A stretch of 11,340 nt of DNA, taken from assembly GCA_023459215.1 (NCBI GenBank), contig JAEWVF010000029.1, positions 1-11,340 on the forward strand, given 5' to 3'. Below, piece by piece: positions 5,150 to 11,340 of this stretch. A program made the position numbers and the translations under genes. Numbering within the stretch: the stretch's first letter is position 1; the number at the start of each line of letters is the position of its first letter. The notes under the pieces are model-generated. The model saw only the letters and a list, made by a program, of their open reading frames with translations, was not told the origin of the DNA and did not search any database. This stretch comes from Chloroflexota bacterium (GTDB lineage Bacteria; Chloroflexota; Anaerolineae; Anaerolineales; Villigracilaceae).

Positions 5150-6060
5150 CCTGGGAGCGGTCATCCCGCGATGTGCTGGATGTCAAACGAATTTACATCG
5201 ACATGGCTGGAGATGTTATGCCCGGCATCCTGCTAAGCGAATTGGTGTATTGGCATCTGCCCAATAAATCCGGTCAGACGAAATTGCGTATCGAACGGGA
5301 TGGCTACCTTTGGATTGCGGTTCAGCGCAACGAGTGGTGGGAGCGCATCCGATTCACGCCCAATCAGGCGGACTACGCCATTCGCAAACTGGCCGAACGC
5401 GGATTGATAGTTCGGGCACTCTATAAATTTTCCGGAGTACCAACCGTACATCTGCGCCTCGATCTGGATGTATTCCTCCAACGGTTCCATGATGAGTTAA
5501 GGCGTTCTGCACAGGGCTCAGACCGGTTAGGTGACCATTCGCCAGAAACATCTGAAATCCATTTCGGAAATTTCCGAAATCCATTTCAGAATAATCCGAA
5601 ATCCATTTCGGAAATTTATCCGAGTCCATTAACAAAGACTACCAACAGCCAGACTCCAACTCCGCCTGCGCAAGGAGAATCATCGAATGGTTTGGTAGAG
5701 CAACTCTATTTGCTTGTGCGAACAGGACAGATCGCAATGCCGCGAACGGACCGATTCAGTGATGCCTGCAAAATCCTGTCGCGATATCTGGAGCGTGCCG
5801 ACTCACTCGATGCTGCAGTTGCCCAGTTGCGTCCATTTGCAGCTGAGGCGGATGCTCGCCAGATCAGCCCTACAAACCTGTGTTGGTTGACCGAATGGGC
5901 TGCTGCCGGGCAGATCCCACCCCAACGCAAAAAACAGAACCGAGCAAGCTCAAAACCGATGCATCCACCTTTGTCTCCTGAGACAGAGGCCCAGCGCGAT
6001 CAGATCAAACAAACCGTTAGCCACACGCTCAGGCAACGTCTGGCAAGAAGAAAGGAATAA
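5113..6060 (+). CDS. Winged-helix replication initiator, lambda O/DnaD-like organisation, 315 aa
   Basis: Likely origin-binding protein of the element. Residues 20-125 look like a winged-helix domain of the kind found in phage and plasmid initiators (ILLSELVYWHLPNK, then the strand DGYLWIAVQRNEWWERIRFT, helix QADYAIRKLAERGLI and wing YKFSGVPTVHLRLD). A polar linker (130-190, with TPTPPAQGE) follows, then a helical C-terminal domain (194-260, LVEQLYLLVRTGQI and later LCWLTEWAAAGQIP) and a basic tail. GAGGTG is five bases before the ATG. The gene immediately precedes a DnaC-like helicase loader, the standard initiator-loader pair. Three 22-bp palindromic repeats lie inside the linker-coding part (5552-5617), mirroring lambda O with its internal origin. 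The family name is inferred from architecture and context. Confidence 0.65.
   Translation: MHPDDQSFATFLAWERSSRDVLDVKRIYIDMAGDVMPGILLSELVYWHLPNKSGQTKLRIERDGYLWIAVQRNEWWERIRFTPNQADYAIRKLAERGLIVRALYKFSGVPTVHLRLDLDVFLQRFHDELRRSAQGSDRLGDHSPETSEIHFGNFRNPFQNNPKSISEIYPSPLTKTTNSQTPTPPAQGESSNGLVEQLYLLVRTGQIAMPRTDRFSDACKILSRYLERADSLDAAVAQLRPFAAEADARQISPTNLCWLTEWAAAGQIPPQRKKQNRASSKPMHPPLSPETEAQRDQIKQTVSHTLRQRLARRKE
5552..5617. repeat. Three 22-bp palindromic iterons inside the initiator gene: candidate replication origin
   Basis: Three abutting 22-bp units start at 5552, 5574 and 5596. The third contains the perfect palindrome CCGAAATCCATTTCGG (7-bp arms, 2-bp centre). The first starts CTGAAAT and the second ends ATTTCAG, each one base off. 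A weak fourth copy follows at about 5620-5631 (CCGAGTCCATTA). Because 22 is not a multiple of three, the repeats are read in three different frames (EIHFGNF, RNPFQNN, PKSISEI). The conservation is therefore of DNA and not of protein, as expected for binding sites. Confidence 0.8.
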
Positions 6061-6065
6061 CCCAT

Positions 6066-6890
6066 ATGCAATCCATTACCCGCATTACCCAAAACCTGGC
6101 TGGTGCGAAGATGACACATCAGCCTCGCCCTACACCTCCTCCGCCATCGGGCGATTGCGACATGGATTGCCCGTACTGCAAAGGGACGGGCTATTTCCGG
6201 TATGACGTGCCATTGGGACATCCGCAGTTTGGAAAAATCAATCGTTGTCCCACTGCCTACGCTAAAAACCTGAAAAATTCTTTGCAGCAGGGCACAATTG
6301 ATCCTCGTTTTGGTTTGACAGCAGATGAAGCAGGCAATCTGTCCTGGGAACTGGTGATCGAAGGCATTAACCAGGCTGATCGCGCTCGCAATGTCACCCG
6401 AAAGGCGTTCGAGTCTGGTCACGGGCTGGTGTTCCTACACGGTGGCTACGGACAGGGCAAAAGCCTACTCCTGAAAATTGTGGCAGCCACCGCTTTGCGG
6501 GCCGGGAAACGCGCCGCCTATGCAAACCTGGCCACAGTGCTCGATGATATCCGCGCAGCCTACGATGAGAGGGAAAACAAAATGACCGAGCTGATCCGGC
6601 GTATGGAGTGGTGGACATCCCTGGATGTATTGGCCATCGATGAACTCGATAAAGTCGGGAAAACCGATTGGGCGCAGGAGCGCATTTTCCAACTGCTGGA
6701 TGCCCGTTATCAATGCGCTGTTCGGCAGCAGTCCCTAACCATTATCGCATCCAACCACAGTTCTCTCGATGAGCTTTCCGGTTATTTGCGCAGCCGCATC
6801 GAAGACAACCGCTTTGTCAGCCACGGGTATGTCATCCACCTGGCCGGCGAAGATGGCCGCCGGATAATGCCCGATGATTACCATTACTAG
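6066..6890 (+). CDS. DnaC/IstB-like AAA+ helicase loader with N-terminal zinc-finger-like segment, 274 aa
   Basis: Loads the replicative helicase onto an opened origin. AAA+ motifs are intact: Walker A GGYGQGKS (126-133), Walker B DVLAIDE (187-193), a sensor-1-like stretch LTIIASNHS (224-232), and the arginine-finger-like YLRSRIEDNRF (240-250), which is characteristic of DnaC/IstB/DnaI proteins. Ahead of the ATPase, Cys31, Cys35, Cys38 and Cys61 (CPYCKGTG...RCP) resemble a zinc-binding module like that of DnaI-type loaders. AGGAA precedes the ATG, which lies five bases after the initiator stop. An alternative start is Met16, because residues 1-15 look poorly conserved in style. There are no transposase genes beside it, which argues for a loader and against an IstB transposition helper. 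Confidence 0.82.
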   Translation: MQSITRITQNLAGAKMTHQPRPTPPPPSGDCDMDCPYCKGTGYFRYDVPLGHPQFGKINRCPTAYAKNLKNSLQQGTIDPRFGLTADEAGNLSWELVIEGINQADRARNVTRKAFESGHGLVFLHGGYGQGKSLLLKIVAATALRAGKRAAYANLATVLDDIRAAYDERENKMTELIRRMEWWTSLDVLAIDELDKVGKTDWAQERIFQLLDARYQCAVRQQSLTIIASNHSSLDELSGYLRSRIEDNRFVSHGYVIHLAGEDGRRIMPDDYHY

Positions 6891-6923
6891 ACTGCCAGGC
6901 AACATCAAACAGGAGATACCAAC

Positions 6924-7412
6924 ATGCCCTTCTTCACCGACGAAACCAAACTGAAACGCCAGATTCTGCTCGACTTCCTGCGCGGCCTGCCGCCCGATCT
7001 GCCTGGCGTCGCCGCCGCACAAGATGCGGTGGTGGCGGGTGGTGGTTCAGATCCGGCCAGCCTCATCCGGGTGGCCTGGGAACGCACCAGGCAGCAGGAA
7101 CTGGATCGTGAACGAGCGCAACTGGCTGCACTCGAATTCGAGTTGGGCGATTTGCGCCACACGGTGGAACTGTATCGTAGCGGCCCGATGGTGATTGAAC
7201 TGACCTACCTGCGCAAAATCGTTGAGGAACTCTCCGCCCGCGCCGATGCCGCCGAACAGAATCTGGCCAGCCTGCAGGAGACCCATGCCCGGAAAACGGC
7301 ATACGCCGAGCAGGAAATCGGTCGCCTGCAAACCCTGGTGGCCGAGCAGAACCGGATCATCGCCAAACAGCACCTGCAGTTGCAGGGTCAGGCCGGAAAC
7401 GAGCAGGCGTGA
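6924..7412 (+). CDS. Coiled-coil protein of unknown function, 162 aa
   Basis: AGGAGA lies seven bases before the ATG. An N-terminal region (residues 1-45, KLKRQILLDFLRGLPPDLPG) is followed by a long charged helix from about 50 to 155, with repeated heptad-like patterns of L, A, E and R (ELDRERAQLAALEFELGDLR, then SARADAAEQNLASLQETHA). No catalytic motif is seen. From this gene onwards codon use looks more G/C-rich than in the replication genes to the left. It is followed after 84 bp by the replication-relaxation-like gene, so it may be an accessory or scaffold protein for that module, but nothing proves this. Confidence 0.65.
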   Translation: MPFFTDETKLKRQILLDFLRGLPPDLPGVAAAQDAVVAGGGSDPASLIRVAWERTRQQELDRERAQLAALEFELGDLRHTVELYRSGPMVIELTYLRKIVEELSARADAAEQNLASLQETHARKTAYAEQEIGRLQTLVAEQNRIIAKQHLQLQGQAGNEQA

Positions 7413-7433
7413 TGGATGGCTGTTATCGAATGC

Positions 7434-7480
7434 TGTTATTGATAGAGAGTCGGCCTCCCAAGAACGCCTATTCAATAACA
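7434..7480. repeat. Inverted repeat in the gap before the replication-relaxation-like gene
   Basis: TGTTATTGATAG (7434-7445) pairs with CTATTCAATAACA (7468-7480) apart from one bulged T, enclosing 22 bases. There is no T-run after it, so it is not a clear terminator. It could be an mRNA-processing or stability hairpin, or an operator. Confidence 0.4.
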
Positions 7481-7496
7481 CACAACCGGAGAACCC

Positions 7497-8954
7497 ATGA
7501 ACGATAAGCTCACCAAAAACCAGACCCAAACCCTGCTGGATCAGCTCCGCCGTGACCTGTCCGGCAACCCCTGGCAGGAACTCCTTGAAACGTTCGCCAT
7601 CACCGGCGTCGCAGACATGGAACACTTGCGCGAAGTCAGCGCCTATGAGCGCATGAAACTGCGCCGCCTGCTCGAAAAGCTGGAAAACTTATCCGGCCAA
7701 CATCCGCCCATCCTGACCCGCGCCAGGCAGAAAATCCAGCGCATGGGCCGCAAGGGCGGCGTACCCATGGTCTTCCTGCTCGGCGAAAGCGGGGCCGCGC
7801 TCCTGCGCCAACTCGGCCACGCCAATGCGCATACCAGCGGCCTGACTGACGAAACCGCCATCGCCCACGCCCTGGCGATGGTGGATATCCACCTGGCGGC
7901 CCGGCGCGCCGGGGTACAGGTGGTCACAGATCGTACGATCTCGTATGCCAACGGGGAAATCCTGCGCCCGGACCACCAGGTCAACCTGCCAGGCAGGAAA
8001 ACCCTGCTCTTTGAAATCGAGCAGGCGGCCAGCAGCGAAACCCTGCGCCGGGTGCTGGCCAGCCTCAGCCGCAAACGGGCCTTCTTCGAAAGCCGCGAGA
8101 GCGGACGTTTCGAACGCAGTGTTCAGATCCTGTTCCAGGTTCCCAACAAAACCGCCCGGGAAAAGACCCTGATCACCTGGGCGCGCGCAGCCCAGATGAA
8201 CGCCCAGGAAGCGGGAAAGCCGCTCAACTTCAACCTGCGGGCGATGTCCCTGGCCGAGTTCCTGGGAAACCCGGACTGGCATGCCAACCACCCGCAGCGC
8301 TGGAGCGACTTGGCCCAGGCCCAACAGGCCAATGCGCTGTCTATTAACAAAGCGCCCGAGGAACTCATCCAGCGCACGGCCCGCGAAGATCGCCTGGTGA
8401 TGGCTGCCCTCTGGCAGGATTTCATCGAGAACACCGGGAAGTGCCTGGGTGAGTACTCCCGGCCCGATCCCGAATTCCTGTACACCATGCGCCTGATCTA
8501 CGCCGCTTCGCACGATCCGGCCTTGCCGCCCCTGGTCCAGGCGGCCGTGCCGTATGCATCGCTCTACCTGCTCAACCATTACCTGCGTTTGCACGGCATC
8601 GACCAACGCCTGCACGTGGCCCTCAACAAGGGCCGCAACAGCCTGCGCTGGAACCCGACCACCATCCTGCACCGCATGCAAACTGTGATTGACGCCTTCC
8701 TCGGCCTGCACGGCTGGCAGTCTTCCGGCCCCTTGAGCGCTGTCTCTGCCACCCCGGATTGGAACACGCTCGATTCGCAAACCTTCCGGGTTGCGGTCAG
8801 GGTTCGCGATCCGCAAATCCTGCTGCCCGAAGGGGAAACCCTGCTGCCCAGCCGTGATGAAATCACCCAGACCGAACGAGCCCTGGCCTGGGTGCTGCGG
8901 GCGTTGTTCGCCTACAGCTCCGAACTCAACCTCGGCTCCCCCGAATTCTGGTAA
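7497..8954 (+). CDS. Replication-relaxation-like protein (putative plasmid replication/mobilisation factor), 485 aa
   Basis: GGAG lies five bases before the ATG. The N-terminal third looks like helical, winged-helix DNA-binding structure (MKLRRLLEKLENLSG, then GGVPMVFLLGESGAALLRQL). It is followed by HALAMVDIHLAARRAGVQVV and RPDHQVNLPGRKTLLFEIEQ, then helices with KRAFFES. That order (HTH, a histidine helix, then a PD...(F)E.E segment at about 158-175 and a helix with basic residues) resembles the replication-relaxation family of plasmid and phage proteins and the nuclease-like core they contain. The C-terminal half (about 300-485) is not recognised. The neighbouring recombinase, 18 bp downstream, makes a role in processing the element's DNA reasonable. 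Family assignment is tentative. Confidence 0.45.
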   Translation: MNDKLTKNQTQTLLDQLRRDLSGNPWQELLETFAITGVADMEHLREVSAYERMKLRRLLEKLENLSGQHPPILTRARQKIQRMGRKGGVPMVFLLGESGAALLRQLGHANAHTSGLTDETAIAHALAMVDIHLAARRAGVQVVTDRTISYANGEILRPDHQVNLPGRKTLLFEIEQAASSETLRRVLASLSRKRAFFESRESGRFERSVQILFQVPNKTAREKTLITWARAAQMNAQEAGKPLNFNLRAMSLAEFLGNPDWHANHPQRWSDLAQAQQANALSINKAPEELIQRTAREDRLVMAALWQDFIENTGKCLGEYSRPDPEFLYTMRLIYAASHDPALPPLVQAAVPYASLYLLNHYLRLHGIDQRLHVALNKGRNSLRWNPTTILHRMQTVIDAFLGLHGWQSSGPLSAVSATPDWNTLDSQTFRVAVRVRDPQILLPEGETLLPSRDEITQTERALAWVLRALFAYSSELNLGSPEFW

Positions 8955-8972
8955 CAACAAGGAGAAAAACCC

Positions 8973-9860
8973 ATGCAACTCTTACAACAATTCCAGGATT
9001 ACCTGACCCAACAGGATCGTTCGCCCGCCACCGTGCGCGGATACATCACCGATCTTAACGTGTTCGCCCGCTGGCTGGAACGCGATCTTGCCACCCTTGG
9101 GCCTGTGGATGTGCGCGAATATCGCGCGCTGCTGCTGAAGAATGGCGCCGCCGCCCAGACCGTGAACCGCAAGTTGGCCGCCATCGCCGCCTTCGGCAGT
9201 TGGGCCGTCCAAGCCGGGGTTCTGAGCGTCAATCCGGCCATCCACATTCGCAGTGTCGAGACGGTGCCGCTGGCGCCCAAGTGGCTGGACAAGAAGCAGC
9301 GCAGCGCCTTCACCCTGGCCATGCGCGATGATCTGCAGAAGGCCAAGCTGCGCTATCCGCGCCTGTGGCTGCTGCGCCTGCGCGATGCCGCGGTGATCAC
9401 CCTGCTTCTGCACACCGGTTTGCGCGTGTCCGAAGCAGCCAACCTGCGCCTCGCCGATCTGTTGCTCTCGGAGCGCAAAGCCGTCCTGACGGTGCGGGCG
9501 GGCAAGGGCGGCAAGCAGCGCCAGGTGCCGATCAACAGCGAAGCCCGCCGGCTGCTCGAAGAGTGGCTCTCGGTCCGCCCGGAAGTGGGCAGCGAGATGC
9601 TCTTCATCGGCCAGCGCGGTGAACCGATGCAGGTGCGCTCAGTGCAGTTGGGCGTGGCCCGTGTTGCCGACCTGGCCGGGCTGCAGGAGGTCACTCCGCA
9701 CACCCTGCGCCACACCTTCGCCAAGTCGCTGCTCGATAACGGCGTCTCGCTGGAGAAGGTGGCCGCCCTGCTCGGTCACGAGAGCCTCGACACCACCCGG
9801 CTGTATGTAACCCCCGGCGAAAAAGATTTGCAAGAGGCCGTGGCCGGGCTGGTGGAGTAA
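8973..9860 (+). CDS. XerC/XerD-type tyrosine recombinase (probable integrase), 295 aa
   Basis: Catalyses site-specific strand exchange, here presumably integration and excision at tRNA-Gln. The N-terminal core-binding (SAM-like) domain is at residues 2-85 (SPATVRGYITDLNVFARWL). The catalytic domain is at 105-290 with all key residues in order: Arg151 in HTGLRVSEA, Lys178 in the RAGKGGKQR hairpin, His243-x-x-Arg246 in TPHTLRHTF, His269 in LLGHES, and nucleophile Tyr278 in TTRLYVTP. The length matches XerC/D and not the larger lambda-type integrases with an arm-binding domain. AAGGAG is eight bases upstream of the ATG. It is the only recombinase in the window, so it is the best candidate for the tRNA-Gln insertion. 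A resolvase-like role for monomerising the replicating form is also possible. Confidence 0.93.
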   Translation: MQLLQQFQDYLTQQDRSPATVRGYITDLNVFARWLERDLATLGPVDVREYRALLLKNGAAAQTVNRKLAAIAAFGSWAVQAGVLSVNPAIHIRSVETVPLAPKWLDKKQRSAFTLAMRDDLQKAKLRYPRLWLLRLRDAAVITLLLHTGLRVSEAANLRLADLLLSERKAVLTVRAGKGGKQRQVPINSEARRLLEEWLSVRPEVGSEMLFIGQRGEPMQVRSVQLGVARVADLAGLQEVTPHTLRHTFAKSLLDNGVSLEKVAALLGHESLDTTRLYVTPGEKDLQEAVAGLVE

Positions 9861-9867
9861 TGTTTTT

Positions 9868-9911
9868 GGCAGCGATCACGCCCCGGTATCCGTTGGGGTG
9901 TGATCGCTGCC
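9868..9911. repeat. Long hairpin between recombinase and exonuclease genes
   Basis: GGCAGCGATCACGCCCC (9868-9884) pairs with GGGGTGTGATCGCTGCC (9895-9911). This is 17 bp with a single G/T wobble around a 10-base loop. No U-run follows on either strand. The ribosome binding site AGGAAAGG of the next gene starts one base after the stem. It may separate expression of the two genes, or be a recombinase-related site. Confidence 0.7.
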
Positions 9912-9921
9912 AGGAAAGGCG

Positions 9922-10953
9922 ATGAAACCTGCCATGAAACAAGATTTGAATCACAATCTTGAAGCCTGCCCCCATGGCTATCGCTGCCGGGTCTGCGGCA
10001 AAACCTGGCGCGGCAAGCCGCAATCGGCTTGTCCCGGGATGCCCTGGTACGAACCTGGCCAGGCGCCAGAACACCTGTTGACGCGCAGGCAGCTGCGCCA
10101 ACGTGACTTGAAACCTGGCGGCGAGTGTTTGGCTGTGGTGGGTTTTCTGACAACCGAATTGTATGATTTGGCCGAGGCCGTGTCGATCAGCGCAGCGGAC
10201 CGGCAAGCCGAACGCCTTGCGCGCTGGGAGAAAAATCATCCGCGCTGCGGGATTTGTCTTGAGAGCGTGCCCTTGAAGCAGTATCTGGTTTCCAAAGATT
10301 GCTGCAAGAAGTGCCACCGCGAGGGATTGCGGAAGATGCGGGAGTATCGGGATGCTTTGGAAGAGGAAGCCCGGCGGGAGCTTGATCTGTCCATTCGGGA
10401 GAGCCGGGATAACGCCATTCAGCAGGCTCGGGACTGGCTTGCCTTGGGCGAGAACGCGCTGATTCTCGATACGGAAACCACCGGCCTGGATGTGGATCAG
10501 GACGAACCGGTTGCCCTGGCGGTGATCGACCTGGAGGGCAGGGTGCTGTTCGATACGCTGCTTGATCCTGGCCGGGAAATCCCGGCAGAGGCGACCCGCA
10601 TTCATGGGATCGACCGTGGCCGGGTGGCTGGCACTCCCAGCTTTGCCGATATCCACGGGCGATTATCGGTGCTCCTGCAAGGCAGGACGGTGATTGTCTA
10701 CAACGCGGAGTATGACCGCAGCTTGCTGCGCTCCACCTGCCAGCGATATGGCTTGGCTGAGATCGCGGCTGAGTGGGTTTGCGCCATGCAGGCCTACGCC
10801 AGGTACTATGGGGAGTGGTCTGACCATTGGGGGTCGTTCCGCTGGCAGAAGTTGAACGGTGGGCACACCGCCGTTGGCGATTGCCTAGCCACCCTCAAGC
10901 TGATCCGCGAGATGGCTTCTGCCAGGAAATCTGCCGAGATGACAGGTAAGTGA
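9922..10953 (+). CDS. DEDDh 3'-5' exonuclease (DnaQ-like) with two N-terminal cysteine clusters, 343 aa
   Basis: The exonuclease domain spans about residues 177-335. Exo I LILDTETTGLD carries Asp183 and Glu185. The DnaQ-type RIHGID block is at 226-231. Exo II VYNAEYDRSLL carries Asp265, and Exo III HTAVGDCLATL carries His315 and Asp320. All four acidic residues and the histidine are present, so it should be active. Two zinc-finger-like clusters precede it: C16/C22/C25/C37 (CPHGYRCRVCGKTW) and C109/C112/C127-128/C131 (CGICLES, then CCKKC). They are joined to the nuclease by a charged helix (133-172). AGGAAAGG precedes the ATG at 9922; Met5 is an alternative start. It could proofread or trim ends during element replication or recombination. 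It is the last gene before the CRISPR array, but a link with that array is only a possibility. Confidence 0.85.
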   Translation: MKPAMKQDLNHNLEACPHGYRCRVCGKTWRGKPQSACPGMPWYEPGQAPEHLLTRRQLRQRDLKPGGECLAVVGFLTTELYDLAEAVSISAADRQAERLARWEKNHPRCGICLESVPLKQYLVSKDCCKKCHREGLRKMREYRDALEEEARRELDLSIRESRDNAIQQARDWLALGENALILDTETTGLDVDQDEPVALAVIDLEGRVLFDTLLDPGREIPAEATRIHGIDRGRVAGTPSFADIHGRLSVLLQGRTVIVYNAEYDRSLLRSTCQRYGLAEIAAEWVCAMQAYARYYGEWSDHWGSFRWQKLNGGHTAVGDCLATLKLIREMASARKSAEMTGK

Positions 10954-11096
10954 TATATAACAACGGACACCTTATGAATAATCAATACTCGATGCAACGA
11001 AGATGTGAGCATTTTTGCTTAAGTTTGTTTACCCACCTTTGTTGGATGATGATGCATCTTGGCTTATCGCCCCCAGATGCCAATTGGTGTTTGCCA

Positions 11097-11340
11097 GCAT
11101 CAATCCCTCGGTTGGGATGCGGTGGTTTCAGACATGGCGTAGTTGCTCGGCAGGTGGCTCCAAACGGAGTTTCAATCCCTCGGTTGGGATGGGGTGGTTT
11201 CAGACACGGGTGCGAGGTTACAAGCAAATGACTGAGGGCGTGTTTCAATCCCTCGGTTGGGATGGGGTGGTTTCAGACCGGTGGGCGGTACGGGTTATGC
11301 CGCGTTCGCTGGTGTTTCAATCCCTCGGTTGGGATGGGGT
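11097..11340 (-). CRISPR. CRISPR array, leader-distal end; four repeats visible, continues past the window
   Basis: The 37-bp repeat (on the plus strand it begins GTTTCAATCCCTCGGTTGGG and ends GGTTTCAGAC) occurs at 11097-11133, 11169-11205, 11242-11278 and 11314-11340 (cut by the window edge). Spacers are 11134-11168 (35 bp), 11206-11241 (36 bp) and 11279-11313 (35 bp), all different. On the minus strand the repeat ends in ATTGAAAC, the usual 5' crRNA handle of many type I and III systems, and can fold as ATCCC/GGGAT. The array is therefore transcribed leftwards, with its leader to the right. The repeat at 11097 is degenerate (ATTGATGC at its end plus one internal change), as expected for the oldest, leader-distal repeat. 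The 143 bp between the exonuclease stop and the array hold no gene I can support. Confidence 0.95.

Noticed and set aside
7689..8978. A 429-codon frame on the minus strand
   Set aside because: Antisense shadow of the replication-relaxation-like gene caused by G/C-rich third positions; low-complexity composition (many Q, G, R, H) and no recognisable domain.
9868..9911. Rho-independent terminator after the recombinase gene
   Set aside because: Strong stem but no T-run downstream on either strand; the next ribosome binding site follows at once.
9691..10656. A 321-codon frame on the minus strand
   Set aside because: Antisense to the recombinase and exonuclease genes, both of which have intact catalytic motifs; no domain of its own.
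11066..11076. A second attachment site between the exonuclease and the CRISPR array
   Set aside because: Only eight bases (GCCCCCAG) match the tRNA-Gln acceptor end; no T-arm or anticodon arm follows, so it is most likely chance.
10954..11340. cas genes or a CRISPR leader in the window
   Set aside because: No Cas-like protein is encoded anywhere in the window, and repeat orientation places the leader to the right of the window.

Overview
The window looks like the left part of an integrated, plasmid-like mobile element in a bacterial chromosome. Its chromosomal edge is on the left and a CRISPR array sits at the right edge. The host is not identifiable with certainty. Thr-Pro-rich linkers, an SH3b surface protein and the CRISPR repeat style would fit a Chloroflexota (Anaerolineae-like) bacterium, but that is a guess from style, not a database match.

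Layout. (1) Positions 1-395, minus strand: the RNase P RNA gene (rnpB), missing only its last few tens of bases at the window edge. (2) Positions 473-551: a Rho-independent hairpin and the 3' part of a tRNA-Gln (anticodon CTG) without D-arm or 5' acceptor strand. This is the usual scar left when a tyrosine-recombinase element inserts into a tRNA gene, so the element should begin near 550 and run rightwards. (3) Positions 739-1181: a Cro/C1-type repressor gene and a divergent promoter pair whose -35 boxes overlap, with three copies of a TTGTATACAA-like operator. (4) Positions 1211-3409: an apparently co-transcribed group of two multi-pass membrane proteins, an anchored SH3b protein and two short reading frames that lack a conventional start codon. 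(5) Positions 3406-5000: a ParA ATPase, a small basic partner and a cluster of 11-bp repeats (partition locus). (6) Positions 5113-6890: a winged-helix replication initiator with three 22-bp palindromic iterons inside its own gene (the phage lambda O/ori arrangement), followed by a DnaC-like helicase loader. (7) Positions 6924-10953: a module that looks richer in G+C, with a coiled-coil protein, a replication-relaxation-like protein, a complete XerC/D-type tyrosine recombinase and a zinc-finger/DEDDh exonuclease. (8) Positions 11097-11340: the leader-distal end of a CRISPR array, read on the minus strand. No cas gene is in the window.

Reading together: the element carries a repressor switch, its own replication origin, initiator and helicase loader, a partition system, and a recombinase able to integrate and excise it. 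That is the gene set of a phage-plasmid or a replicating integrative element. No capsid, terminase, conjugative ATPase or relaxase is visible here. The strongest new observations are the intragenic origin iterons, the 11-bp repeat cluster after the ParA operon, the tRNA-Gln scar, and two hidden reading frames without ATG/GTG/TTG starts.
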